64,000 nt of DNA. It comes from Roseibium album (lineage in GTDB: Bacteria > Pseudomonadota > Alphaproteobacteria > Rhizobiales > Stappiaceae). Under the pieces are notes generated by a model. It made no database searches. It was not told where the DNA came from and saw nothing but the letters and a program-made list of their open reading frames with translations. This document shows, one piece after another, positions 8,317-17,353 of the stretch. Where the stretch lies: positions 372,001-436,000 of the forward strand of contig NZ_CXWE01000003.1 of assembly GCF_001404515.1 (NCBI RefSeq), written 5' to 3'. Position numbers and translations under genes: made by a program. Position 1 is the stretch's first letter, and every line of letters begins with the position of its first letter.

Positions 8317-9150
8317 TTGGCCGAAGCTTTTAATTTGCCGTTTGAATACGTGAACCGCCTTACCAATCCCGGTCTTCCGACCAGCGCAGGACCTGTCAAG
8401 CTCAACCAGTATCTTTGCAAGGACCGCGGAAACGGGGGCAACGACAGCGCGCACAGTTTTTACAAGAACTTCCGCTGGATCAAGAACGAATTCGGTGAAA
8501 ACCTGAACCGGCATGTCGGTGGAAGTGCGATCGACCTCGCGCTGAAGGGACAGGGCAATGATCAGACCTTCGTCAAGATCTGGAATTTCATGCTGAAACA
8601 CAAGGACCTGCTCGACAAGTACAAGGTCGATGTTTGCGGACGTGCCAACAAGGATGGCTCCAAGGATGTCGAGCAAAGGGGCAAGATCAAGAAAATCTAC
8701 TTCGACAAGATGTCGGATCGCGGCGCGCTGCAGGAGATGGTGCAGGACCGTTTCTTTGGCATGGACTGCATCGGCTTTGTCGCCAATTTCCTGATCTGGG
8801 TCGGGGAATGGGACAAGTATTATGGCGTTTCGCCACGGAAGTATCCCGAACGGGTCTGCAAGATCAACATCGACGAAGTCAGCGAAGTCAAACCGCTGGA
8901 CTTCATGGTCTGGAACGGTCACGTCGCCCTTGTCGACTGGGTCTGGCAGCAGATCGACGACAAGAAGGCGCGGATAGACATGTGCCAGAGTTCCAGCGGT
9001 GGGCCTCAATGCAACCAGTGGGTAATCCTGCGGCAGACCGGCGGCAGAGGCATCAACGGGGGACGGGAATTCACGATCGACGGCGGAACGCCCGCTCCTC
9101 CCGTGCGGGGCCACTTCACGATCTGGCGTCGTGAAGGTTTCTGGTACTGA
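8317..9150 (+). CDS. NlpC/P60-like hypothetical protein with Cys/His dyad
   Basis: This 277-aa protein shows the NlpC/P60 order of catalytic elements: C151 at the start of a helix (FFGMDCIGFVANFL) and H202 in a strand (WNGHVALVDWV). These are the Cys and His expected for a papain-like amidase or peptidase. The N-terminal 140 residues are not recognised and there is no signal peptide. TTG 8317 is chosen because GGAGAG lies five bases upstream; GTG 8311 is the alternative. The gene stands alone, with 235 bases upstream free of genes. It may be a cytoplasmic or effector-like enzyme; the target is unknown. Confidence 0.65.
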   Translation: MAEAFNLPFEYVNRLTNPGLPTSAGPVKLNQYLCKDRGNGGNDSAHSFYKNFRWIKNEFGENLNRHVGGSAIDLALKGQGNDQTFVKIWNFMLKHKDLLDKYKVDVCGRANKDGSKDVEQRGKIKKIYFDKMSDRGALQEMVQDRFFGMDCIGFVANFLIWVGEWDKYYGVSPRKYPERVCKINIDEVSEVKPLDFMVWNGHVALVDWVWQQIDDKKARIDMCQSSSGGPQCNQWVILRQTGGRGINGGREFTIDGGTPAPPVRGHFTIWRREGFWY

Positions 9151-9195
9151 TCGCGCAAACTGGCAAGCGCATCGCGCAGTCGGTGACCATACACA

Positions 9196-9231
9196 TGAGG
9201 CCCACTGGCCGGCATTCGCCGTGGGCTCTCA
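9196..9231. terminator. Hairpin between convergent genes
   Basis: Arms around 9196-9205 and 9221-9231 (CCCAC pairing with GTGGG, with partly paired flanks) lie between the NlpC-like gene and the oppositely oriented arsR-type gene. The position suits a bidirectional terminator, but no T tract is seen. Confidence 0.3.
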
Positions 9232-9549
9232 TGCGGTCCTGATATTCAGACTCGATTTCAACCAATTGGCATAGTCTGCAAGCGCGGTTTCGTCCCTGGA
9301 ACAATAAGTCCATTTTTGCTTGCGCTGCGCCCGGATGAACCCGGCGCGTTTCAGCAGTTCGATGTGCCGGCTCATCGTCGGCTGGCTTATCCCGAAATGC
9401 TCCGCGAGCATCTGGACACAGACCCCCGTTTCTACAGGATCCGCTGATTCCTGGTGTGCAAAGTGTTCCATGGGCCTGTCCAGCAGTCGCAGGACTTCTA
9501 TCCGGGTCTCATTTGCAAGTGCCTTGACTTGGTCTTCTCGATTCGACAT
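9229..9549 (-). CDS. ArsR/SmtB-family transcriptional regulator
   Basis: This 106-aa winged-helix protein has the ArsR-family DNA-binding signature LAEHFGISQPTMSRHIELLKRAGF. ATG 9549 is the start; a TTG 18 bases upstream is also open. Two cysteines (one in VETGVCVQM, one near the C-terminus in TYCSRD) are present, but there is no classical CxCxxC metal site, so a metal-independent sensor is likely. The gene is divergent from an alpha/beta hydrolase with a palindrome between them, so the regulator probably controls itself and the hydrolase. Confidence 0.85.
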   Translation of the reverse strand: MSNREDQVKALANETRIEVLRLLDRPMEHFAHQESADPVETGVCVQMLAEHFGISQPTMSRHIELLKRAGFIRAQRKQKWTYCSRDETALADYANWLKSSLNIRTA

Positions 9550-9561
9550 AACATAGTTATA

Positions 9562-9575
9562 TAGCAATTTTGCTA
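9562..9575. promoter_or_regulatory. Probable ArsR operator
   Basis: TAGCAA-TT-TTGCTA is a perfect inverted repeat in the 51-base space between divergent arsR-type and hydrolase genes. It lies 13 bases upstream of the regulator start, where a bound dimer would cover both promoters. Confidence 0.55.
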
Positions 9576-9600
9576 ATTGTCAATGCGAAGGAAAAGACCG

Positions 9601-10410
9601 ATGCTGCATCTCAACGAACGATTTTCCTTTGAAGGTCAGTCCATAGCATGGGGTTCGCTGGGTGAGGGCGACCCGATCGTGCTTGTGCATGGTTTTCCCT
9701 GGTCTGCCCAGTCCTGGAGGGCAATCGCACCCTGGTTGGCAAAGACCCACAAGGTCTATTTTTTCGACATGCTCGGGACCGGTCTGTCGGAAAATAATGC
9801 AGCTCAGAATGTCACCGAATATGTTCAAAGCGACCTGCTGGAAGCGTTGATCGGACACTGGGAACTGAAAAGACCGCAGGTCATCGGCCATGATTTTGGT
9901 GGCCTCGCCGCTTTGCGGGGACACTTCGTCAACGGCATTGACTACGGCAAGCTTCATCTCGTGAACGCGGTTGCCGTCCTGCCGTCCGGGTCGCCGTTTT
10001 ATGCCCATGTTGCAAATCACGAGCCCGCATTTGCAGGCTTGCCCGACTATGCCCATGAAGCTCTTTTTCGGGCCTATATCCAGGCTGCAGCTCATTATCC
10101 GCTCCGGGAAGAGGCGACCAGGATATATTTCGATCCCTGGTCTGGAGAGGCTGGCAAGGCGGCGTTCTACCGCCAGATCGCGCAGGCTGATATCACCAAC
10201 ATAAAAGAGGCGCAAAAACGCTACGGTCCTACCGATTTTGATGTTCACCTCACCTGGGGAATGCGAGACACTTTCATTCCGCCGGCACAAGGCCGCGAGC
10301 TTCAGGACCTTCTGCAGGCCAAGAGCTTCACACCGATCGAGGACGCTGCCCATCTGGTGCATGAAGATGCGCCGGCAGCCTTGCTGGGATCGTTGGCAGG
10401 GCGTGTTTGA
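9601..10410 (+). CDS. Alpha/beta hydrolase with Asp nucleophile (dehalogenase or epoxide hydrolase type)
   Basis: This 269-aa enzyme has the oxyanion motif HGFPW, a nucleophile elbow GHDFGG, a probable acid residue in WGMRDTFIP and the catalytic His in AAHLVHED. An Asp in the elbow, in place of Ser, is typical of haloalkane and fluoroacetate dehalogenases and of epoxide hydrolases. ATG 9601 is chosen because AAGGAAA lies eight bases upstream; ATG 9583 is also in frame. It is divergent from the ArsR-type regulator and is likely induced by its own substrate, which cannot be deduced here. Confidence 0.82.
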   Translation: MLHLNERFSFEGQSIAWGSLGEGDPIVLVHGFPWSAQSWRAIAPWLAKTHKVYFFDMLGTGLSENNAAQNVTEYVQSDLLEALIGHWELKRPQVIGHDFGGLAALRGHFVNGIDYGKLHLVNAVAVLPSGSPFYAHVANHEPAFAGLPDYAHEALFRAYIQAAAHYPLREEATRIYFDPWSGEAGKAAFYRQIAQADITNIKEAQKRYGPTDFDVHLTWGMRDTFIPPAQGRELQDLLQAKSFTPIEDAAHLVHEDAPAALLGSLAGRV

Positions 10411-10618
10411 CAAGGTCGTCAAAATCGATCGCTGCTGACCTGAAGACAGTGACGTAATGTCACTTTCTTCAAAGTGAAACAAATATAACCAAGCTCTGAA
10501 TAAATTCACAGGATCAAAAAATTAATTGGGAAATTTCCAAAAAACTTTTCTTTAAGTCCGCAGTCGCCTACTCTGTTTCTACTGCATTGAAATCAGCTGT
10601 TAATCGAGTATCCCAGGT

Positions 10619-10987
10619 ATGTCCAAGGCCCTTTTTGACAAATACGGTGGCTTCAAATCCGTAAGCCGCGTTGTAATGGCTTTTTATGACAAGATTCTCG
10701 ATTCCGATCAGGTCGGCGACTACTTCGACGACATCGACATGCCGAAATTGATTGATCATCAGACCAAGTTCATTTCATCTCTTCTCGGTGGTCCGGTTTC
10801 CTATTCCGATGAGCGGCTCAGGAGAGCACATGCCTCGCTTGACCTGACACACGAAGATTTCGATGAGGTGAGCAGGCTCCTGAGCGAAACGCTCGCGGAA
10901 CATGACTTTACGCCCCAGGACATCGACACGGTCATTTCGGAAATCGAAGCCCGCCGGACCTGTATTCTTTCGACGGGCCGCTCATGA
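10619..10987 (+). CDS. Group 1 truncated hemoglobin
   Basis: This 122-aa protein has the trHbN pattern: a B10 Tyr (Y23 in MAFYDKIL), a CD1 Phe region (YFDDID), an E-helix LIDHQTKFISSLLGGP and the proximal His at about H71 (RRAHASLDLT). The family binds O2 and NO. The stop overlaps the start of an adenylate cyclase (ATGA), so the two proteins should be made together. The pairing suggests a gas-sensing input to the cyclase, split into two polypeptides; this is inference from the overlap. Confidence 0.88.
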   Translation: MSKALFDKYGGFKSVSRVVMAFYDKILDSDQVGDYFDDIDMPKLIDHQTKFISSLLGGPVSYSDERLRRAHASLDLTHEDFDEVSRLLSETLAEHDFTPQDIDTVISEIEARRTCILSTGRS

Positions 10988-12042
10988 GTATCACGGCCAT
11001 CAATCAACAGCTTCTGCGCGCCATCGGCGTTGGTATCGCCGTTGTCCGGGGAGATGACTTCCAGTTCGTTTTCAGCAACGCCCCCTTCGCGGACTGGTTC
11101 GGAAAACCCGATCCCGGGTCTCCGTTGCAGGACGTTCTTCATGATATCGACATGGATGGTGTACGCGCAGCGCTGGACCAGACCGGCCGCTATTCCGGTG
11201 AGATCTCTGTAAAGCTGAAACGCCGCACGCTGGTGATCGCCCTTTCGATATCCGGAGCGGACGAAGAGACAAACGACCTGTTCGTCGTCGAATGTCAGAA
11301 CATCACCCGGATCCGTGAACTGGAGTCGATGATCGACAGTTACTCGTCCATGGTCGAGCGTAACACCCGCGAACTGGAACGGGAAAAGGAACGCGTGGAA
11401 CGCCTGTTACTGAACCTCATGCCCCGCACTGTCTATGAGGAGTTCAAGACATTCGGTGTCGTGACGCCCCAGCTTTACGAAAGCGTCTCCGTTGTCATGC
11501 TGGATTTTGTCGATTTCACTCGTTTTTCGACCAATCATGACCCCACGGTCACACTCGGCGAGTTGAACGACATTTTCACGGCGTTCGACCGGATTGCCGA
11601 ACAATTCGGTTGCGAAAGGATCAAGACCATCGGCGATGCCTATCTTGCGGTCGCCGGGATGCCCGAACCTTCTCCTGACCACATGCGGGCGGTTGCAAAT
11701 TGTGCGGTGCGCTTCATCCGCTATCTCGAGCGTCGCAATCAGAGCCACCAGTACAAGTGGGAAGCACGCATAGGCCTTGGCACCGGGTCAGCCGTGGGCT
11801 CGGTCGTCGGCATCCAGAAATACGTATATGACGTTTTCGGATCAGCCGTGAACCTTGCCGCGCGCCTGCAGGCATTTGCCAATCCCATGTGCGTCGTTGC
11901 CCCCGATTCGATGAAGGAATTCCTCGTTGAGGAATTTCATCTTGACGATCTCGGGAAACAGGAAATACGCAGTTTCGGCGAAATGCGCCTGATGCGGATC
12001 AGCCCGGGTATCGAACTGGCCCGCAAAGCCGGCAGGTTTTGA
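10984..12042 (+). CDS. PAS-domain class III adenylate cyclase
   Basis: This 352-aa protein has an N-terminal PAS-like domain (about 1-110), a short coiled linker (115-145) of the kind that joins sensors to cyclases, and a class III catalytic domain. Metal aspartates are at D174 (VVMLDFVDFTRFS) and D218 (KTIGDAY), and the transition-state Asn and Arg at N290 and R294 (GSAVNLAARL). K214 and D283 are the residues that select adenine, so cAMP is the likely product. There is no membrane segment. The gene overlaps the truncated globin upstream by 4 bases. Confidence 0.9.
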   Translation: MSITAINQQLLRAIGVGIAVVRGDDFQFVFSNAPFADWFGKPDPGSPLQDVLHDIDMDGVRAALDQTGRYSGEISVKLKRRTLVIALSISGADEETNDLFVVECQNITRIRELESMIDSYSSMVERNTRELEREKERVERLLLNLMPRTVYEEFKTFGVVTPQLYESVSVVMLDFVDFTRFSTNHDPTVTLGELNDIFTAFDRIAEQFGCERIKTIGDAYLAVAGMPEPSPDHMRAVANCAVRFIRYLERRNQSHQYKWEARIGLGTGSAVGSVVGIQKYVYDVFGSAVNLAARLQAFANPMCVVAPDSMKEFLVEEFHLDDLGKQEIRSFGEMRLMRISPGIELARKAGRF

Positions 12043-12091
12043 GGCGACCCTGCCGGACAGAAGGTAAAGCCCACGCCCTGATCTTGAGGCA

Positions 12092-14116
12092 CTATTCCGC
12101 GGCCTCGCGATGTTTTTCGGTCCAGTCGAGACAGGAGCGCAACAGGCGCAGGTACAGTTTTGGCGGGTAGTAGTCGTGGGTCGACTTCGGATACCCGACC
12201 AGATGTGCATCCGCACCCTCTCGCTTCAACGCACGATAAAACTCCTCCAGTTGCGTAAAGGGAACATTGTCGTCCAGTAGTCCGCCTTGAATGAGCACAG
12301 GGGTCTGCACATTCTTCACATGGAAGATCGGTGAGCGATCCAGAAACATCTGCAGATTGTCGATGAAACTGCCCCCCAGGTACCAGCTTGTCTGAAAATA
12401 GCCGTTGGTGCCCTCCAGACTGATATAGTCCGTTTCTCCGGCAACCGGGCATGCAGACCTGAACCGGTCGGTCTGGGTGATGATCCAGCTGGTCAGCGTA
12501 CCACCATTGCTCTGGCCGATCACGAACAGCTTCTCGGGATCCGCCAATCCCTGGGCGATGACGTGGTTTACGCCCGTCATGACGTCGTGAAAGTCCGGGC
12601 CACCGAAATTGCCGATCAGGTCTTCCCGGAAATTCCGGCCATATCCGAGTGTACCGCGATAATTGATGCGCAGAACGAAATACCCGTTTTCCAGATAGGC
12701 CGCCGTCGCAAAGAATCTCATCAGCGGCAGGTATTCGTTGAAGTCAACGCCATTCGGACCGCCGTGTATCTGCACGACCAATGGATATGTCTCGCCTTCC
12801 CGGTAGTCCTCCGGATAGCTCAAAAGACCCTCGACAGGCGTTGTGTCGAGCGACGTCCACTCGATCAGCTCGGTCCTGAGTGCCCCGATCCCATCGAACT
12901 CGCTGTTCACCTGCGTGACCCTTGAAGGATCGAACTGGGCGACATCGGTGACATACGCCTCGGGGGGTTTTGCGTGTGTCTGTCCGATGAAGGTGAGTGT
13001 CTGTCCGTCTGAACTAACGTCGACAAAGGACGACGTCAGATAGGTATTGAGGCCCGGCACATCCAGATCTCGTGGAGATCCGAACACTTTCAAGTACGAG
13101 GATCCGTCGATCGGCATCTCGTAGAAGGAATAGCTGACACGGTCATTCTCTATGTAGTAGAGGCTCTTGGAATCGGCCGCCCACTCCCACGGAAACGGAA
13201 GCCGGTTCTTGCTGTTGGGGAGATTGATGATATCGCCGCCATCGACCGGGAGAAGTTTGATATCCCAAAGGAAAGACCATTTGAAGGGGCCCGGTGCGTT
13301 TATGAATGCAATCCATTTGCCGTCCGGCGAGAATTTTGGAAAATATTTCCAGTGCTCATTTCCTGCATCGATACGACTGAATTCCCTGGTTCCGACATCG
13401 GCAATTGAGAGCTGCGCCCTCGTCCAGTAGTCGAGGCCGGGTCGTTCCTGATGCGCAAACACGATCCGGCGGCTGTCGGGAGCCCAGTCATACGACCAGT
13501 TGCCGCCCCATTCGCTAACCGAGAATTCTGCATCCCGCGTCAGGTTGATCACGTTTCCGTCCGGTTTGACACCCTTCAGTTTTTGCAGCCAAAGGTGATT
13601 TTTGACGAAGACATCTGAATCTTTCACATCCGGCGGAACCAAATCCGGATCTGCCATGACAAATGCAATTGAATTGCCGTCCGGCGCCCATTTGAAACTC
13701 GAAATATCCCGCGAAACGCGGGTAATCTGCTGGCCGTCACCCCCAGCGGCCTCGACGACCCAAATATTGTTTATCCCCGTTTCGGTAGACAGATAGGCAA
13801 CGAAGCGCCCGTCCGGTGACCACTGCGGCGCGGATTTTTCAGCAGACCGCTCCAGCAACGTTCGCACGTTGCCACCATCGGTGTCGGACACGAAGAATTC
13901 GACCGGATATTCGTCCTTGACCAGATCGACGCTGTTCACACCGTAAAGCAGCTTTGAATCGTCGGGAGAAAACGAGAGGTCTGAAAGACGTTTTACATTG
14001 AGACTGGTTTCGGGGCTCCAGGAGCCTTGTGCGAAGGATTCTCGCGCCGGCAACGCAAGACAAAGCGTGACACACAAGAGGATGAATTTCTGCGAAACGG
14101 TGCCCCGCATGGACAT
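12092..14116 (-). CDS. Secreted S9-family prolyl oligopeptidase-like peptidase
   Basis: This 674-aa protein has a signal peptide (cleavage after about ESFA), a seven-bladed propeller with repeated Asp-Gly turns (SPDGRF, APDGNS, SPDGKW), and a C-terminal alpha/beta hydrolase domain. The catalytic triad is visible as Ser in GQSNGG, Asp in LLDDNVPF and His in KSTHDYY. It resembles acylaminoacyl peptidases and DPP-IV relatives exported to the periplasm. ATG 14116 is used; ATG 14110 is equally possible. It stands alone, converging on the cyclase gene. Confidence 0.88.
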   Translation of the reverse strand: MSMRGTVSQKFILLCVTLCLALPARESFAQGSWSPETSLNVKRLSDLSFSPDDSKLLYGVNSVDLVKDEYPVEFFVSDTDGGNVRTLLERSAEKSAPQWSPDGRFVAYLSTETGINNIWVVEAAGGDGQQITRVSRDISSFKWAPDGNSIAFVMADPDLVPPDVKDSDVFVKNHLWLQKLKGVKPDGNVINLTRDAEFSVSEWGGNWSYDWAPDSRRIVFAHQERPGLDYWTRAQLSIADVGTREFSRIDAGNEHWKYFPKFSPDGKWIAFINAPGPFKWSFLWDIKLLPVDGGDIINLPNSKNRLPFPWEWAADSKSLYYIENDRVSYSFYEMPIDGSSYLKVFGSPRDLDVPGLNTYLTSSFVDVSSDGQTLTFIGQTHAKPPEAYVTDVAQFDPSRVTQVNSEFDGIGALRTELIEWTSLDTTPVEGLLSYPEDYREGETYPLVVQIHGGPNGVDFNEYLPLMRFFATAAYLENGYFVLRINYRGTLGYGRNFREDLIGNFGGPDFHDVMTGVNHVIAQGLADPEKLFVIGQSNGGTLTSWIITQTDRFRSACPVAGETDYISLEGTNGYFQTSWYLGGSFIDNLQMFLDRSPIFHVKNVQTPVLIQGGLLDDNVPFTQLEEFYRALKREGADAHLVGYPKSTHDYYPPKLYLRLLRSCLDWTEKHREAAE

Positions 14117-14322
14117 GACGATACTCCAATCAACAACGAAAGGTGGTGTCTTTGTCCAACACTATACCGCAAATGCTATTGTTGATTTTCACAAGGTCGG
14201 GATTTGCGGCCCAAGTGCTCAGGCAGCGCGGAAACATGACTTGCCGACCGGTCTCGCACGACGATGGCACCGCTCGTCCTGTCTGGCAGGTCACCTGGCC
14301 CGACACGGCAGGACGCGCGGTG

Positions 14323-17211
14323 TCAGTTACTGTCTTCTTTCTTTTTCTTGCCCAGAACGCTTCCAAGCAATCCGGGAGGAAGGCCGAAGCCCTCTTCAAC
14401 GGCTTTCAGCACTTCTTCGTCATCGACATCGCCGTCGATAACCTTCTGGACATCGATCTGGGTCCGCCCACCGGTCGCGCGTTGAATAACCTCGTTTGCC
14501 GTATCAACCAGCTCCCGCGGAGCGTCCTTGTTTCCCTGGAGTATCGAGATCAGCTCGCCACCCGTTTCCTGAAGCTGCTTGTAGGCCGCCTCCGGGTTTT
14601 GCAGAATACCGGCAATATCGGGATAGATCCGGGGGTCATTCCAGGACCCTTCGATGACAATTGGAACGCCGAGACCCGCCATTTTCTTGTCCTCGCCCTT
14701 CCGGCGCGGCATCGGCGGTTGCCCTTCCAGGGTCGGAACGATATTTGGCTCCACGCGCCAGTTGAGGCTTTGCTGCGGCAAGTCCGTCGTTCCCTTGCCG
14801 TTCATACGCAACAACGGCCCGACCATGGCAAGATCTTCGGTCTTGGCGATCCCGTTGGCAATTTGAAACGAAGCCCCGAGGGTACTGAAGTCGGTCTTCG
14901 CCGAGGGATTTTCCTGCCAGCCGAGCAATGTTTCGACAGAAAGACCCCGCACCATTTTCGGAATATTGATACCCCTGATTGCTCCGTCCACGAATTCATA
15001 GTCGGCCGAACCGTTCAAACCCTGGACCAGCGCTTGCTGCGATCCGCCGCTTGACGTCACATTGAGATTGATCGAGGTGCTGCCTTCAATCCACTCAAAT
15101 TCAGCCGCGTCGCGCAGCAAGGGATAGGCATTGAGCCCGCTCAGCGAAAACTGCGCGGCGACTTCAGGTGTTTCCGAAGCTCCGTTCAACGTGACAGTTC
15201 CCTTGCCCGCGCCTTCGTATAGAGCCAGCTTTTCCAGGTTCGCAGTCAGAACCCCGTTTTGAATGGTCGTGGAAAGCGCACTCTCGTCGATCTTGATCTT
15301 GTTCCAGCGAATCTCGCGCGTCGTGACCTTGAAATCCGCATCGACGGCCCGAAGACCCTTGAAGTCGATCGGATCCGTGTTCCATCCGGATGCCGGCTTT
15401 TTGCTTTCGTTTCCGCCACTTGCATTGCCTGAAGACCCGGACCCGCCAGAGCCGCCACCGGTTCCTGTGCTGGAGCCGTCACTAAGATACGGATCCAGCA
15501 CCAGCTCGCGCAGCGCCAGTCGTGCCGTCACCTTCGGCTTGGCACCAAGTTCGATCCTCCCGTTGGCTTCACCGCTTGTCTCATCAAGTGTAAAGCGGGT
15601 TTCTTCGAACGAAACCGCACCGGGCTGCATACCGAAAATCCCGGAGGCCTTGAAGGTTTTCAGCCCGCCCCCCGAACCAAGCGGCTGACCAAGCCAGCCC
15701 ATCAAACCACGCAGATCAGCCGTATCCACATTGACCGCGCCATCGACATTGCCGCTCATTGCGACCTGTCCGGCAAAGCCCGCACTAACCCTGTTGCCTT
15801 TCAGGGAAACGGATACAGGTGCTGAGTTTCCGCCAAGCAACTTTGCGGTATCGGCCTCGCCTGTCAGGCTGAATGCTTCACCCCGCCATGAAAGCGCGCC
15901 CGAAAGGGAGATCGGTTTTTCAAGGCCCTGAAGATCCACGTCCAGCGCAAGGTCGGTCAGACGGTCCGCCTCCGGGTCACCAACGGTGGAGGACAGGCCG
16001 AGGCCACCAATTTCGCCCTCTGAAATCGAAATCGACCCGTTCATGTCGAGACCGGCAATCAGTTCCGCGCCTGTCAATCCGACGGTATCGAATGCCATAT
16101 CGGCGCTCAGCTTTCCTCTTGCCGGCAAGTCCTGGCCTGCCAGAAGAAGAAGGTCCTTGATCGATCCATCCTTCAGGACCATGCGGCCGGACACTTCCGG
16201 CACGAGACCTGCGAGATCCGCGTCTGCCGCACCACCGAGCGAAAGCTGGCCGAGCACAAGATGCAGATCGGCAACGGAAATCGACGCTTCCGAGCCTGAA
16301 ATCCTGGCGTCGAATGAATAGGCCCCCGGGTCTGCCTCCAGGCTCTGACCGGCGAGCGCTGCCAACGACTTCAATGATGGTCCCGCGGCATTCAGGGTCA
16401 GTTCGGCGCGCGTTGGCTTGAGCCCTGTTTCACCTGACATTGTGATGGAATTTTCACCGGTCGAAATCGTCAGGTTGACCGGCACCTGATCGCCGGATGT
16501 CAGCCCCAGCGGATTATCCAGCCCACCGGCGACATTGAACGGTATGTCCTGAAGCACGAAACTGGAAGTCAGATCGACCTCACCGCCGAGATCCGGAGCA
16601 GTGAGTGCAAGATCCAGATTGCTGATCCGAACCGGCTCGCTTGTTGACGGATCCTTGTAGGTGAGCATGCCACCGTTGATCGTAAGACTGTCGACACCAA
16701 TGCTTTTCAGGTAGTTTCCGGATGCGGTCGCAGGCTTCGATTGGGGCGCTTGCGTTGCCGAGGTCTGATCAGCCTGAGCGGCTTGTCCGGATTGGGCGGC
16801 AAGGTCTTCGCCAAGACCGAGATTCCGGCGCGGTTCCCAGCTGGTCGATCCGTTTTGACCCACTTCAAGATAGATGTCCGGCTTGTCCAGAGTAATGCCG
16901 GTGACCTGGATGTTGCCCGTTATCAACCCACCCCAGGCGAGACCGAACTCCACTCGTTCCGCCTTTGCAAATTCAATACCGTCGGCACCGGCTTCTCCCG
17001 CGACACCGATATCCTGTGCGTCGAGAGCAAACCCGGGAAACAGGGAAAGCGACACGGGACCGTCAAGCCGGACGCGCCAGCCAAGTCGCTTGTCCACCTG
17101 TTCAACCACCTGACGTTTGATTTCGTCCTTGGGCAGGAACAGCGGAACGACCAGAACGATCGTCACCAGCAAGATCACCAGACTGCCCAACCCGATCAAA
17201 AGCCGTCGCAT
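14323..17211 (-). CDS. AsmA-family envelope protein
   Basis: This 962-aa protein has an N-terminal membrane helix (about residues 5-24) followed by the AsmA N-domain (KDEIKRQVVEQVDKRLGWRV, then SLFPGFALDAQDIGV) and a long beta-rich body with a C-terminal AsmA-like region. A Ser/Gly-rich low-complexity stretch lies around residues 575-605. The family forms bridge-like proteins linked to outer-membrane lipid handling. ATG 17211 directly precedes the membrane helix; the frame stays open upstream without similarity. The C-terminus ends in a basic KKKKEDSN tail. Confidence 0.88.
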   Translation of the reverse strand: MRRLLIGLGSLVILLVTIVLVVPLFLPKDEIKRQVVEQVDKRLGWRVRLDGPVSLSLFPGFALDAQDIGVAGEAGADGIEFAKAERVEFGLAWGGLITGNIQVTGITLDKPDIYLEVGQNGSTSWEPRRNLGLGEDLAAQSGQAAQADQTSATQAPQSKPATASGNYLKSIGVDSLTINGGMLTYKDPSTSEPVRISNLDLALTAPDLGGEVDLTSSFVLQDIPFNVAGGLDNPLGLTSGDQVPVNLTISTGENSITMSGETGLKPTRAELTLNAAGPSLKSLAALAGQSLEADPGAYSFDARISGSEASISVADLHLVLGQLSLGGAADADLAGLVPEVSGRMVLKDGSIKDLLLLAGQDLPARGKLSADMAFDTVGLTGAELIAGLDMNGSISISEGEIGGLGLSSTVGDPEADRLTDLALDVDLQGLEKPISLSGALSWRGEAFSLTGEADTAKLLGGNSAPVSVSLKGNRVSAGFAGQVAMSGNVDGAVNVDTADLRGLMGWLGQPLGSGGGLKTFKASGIFGMQPGAVSFEETRFTLDETSGEANGRIELGAKPKVTARLALRELVLDPYLSDGSSTGTGGGSGGSGSSGNASGGNESKKPASGWNTDPIDFKGLRAVDADFKVTTREIRWNKIKIDESALSTTIQNGVLTANLEKLALYEGAGKGTVTLNGASETPEVAAQFSLSGLNAYPLLRDAAEFEWIEGSTSINLNVTSSGGSQQALVQGLNGSADYEFVDGAIRGINIPKMVRGLSVETLLGWQENPSAKTDFSTLGASFQIANGIAKTEDLAMVGPLLRMNGKGTTDLPQQSLNWRVEPNIVPTLEGQPPMPRRKGEDKKMAGLGVPIVIEGSWNDPRIYPDIAGILQNPEAAYKQLQETGGELISILQGNKDAPRELVDTANEVIQRATGGRTQIDVQKVIDGDVDDEEVLKAVEEGFGLPPGLLGSVLGKKKKEDSN

Positions 17212-17353
17212 ATTTGAGCGTCTCCTTTCGCGAATCGGCCCTAATGTAGACCAAACGCACCTTCGTCCACACCCACACTGCACTGTGAATTTGACAAAAG
17301 CAGGAAACAATACGAATTCGCAACCGTCGAGCGCAGAGCTTCCTCGGAAATCG

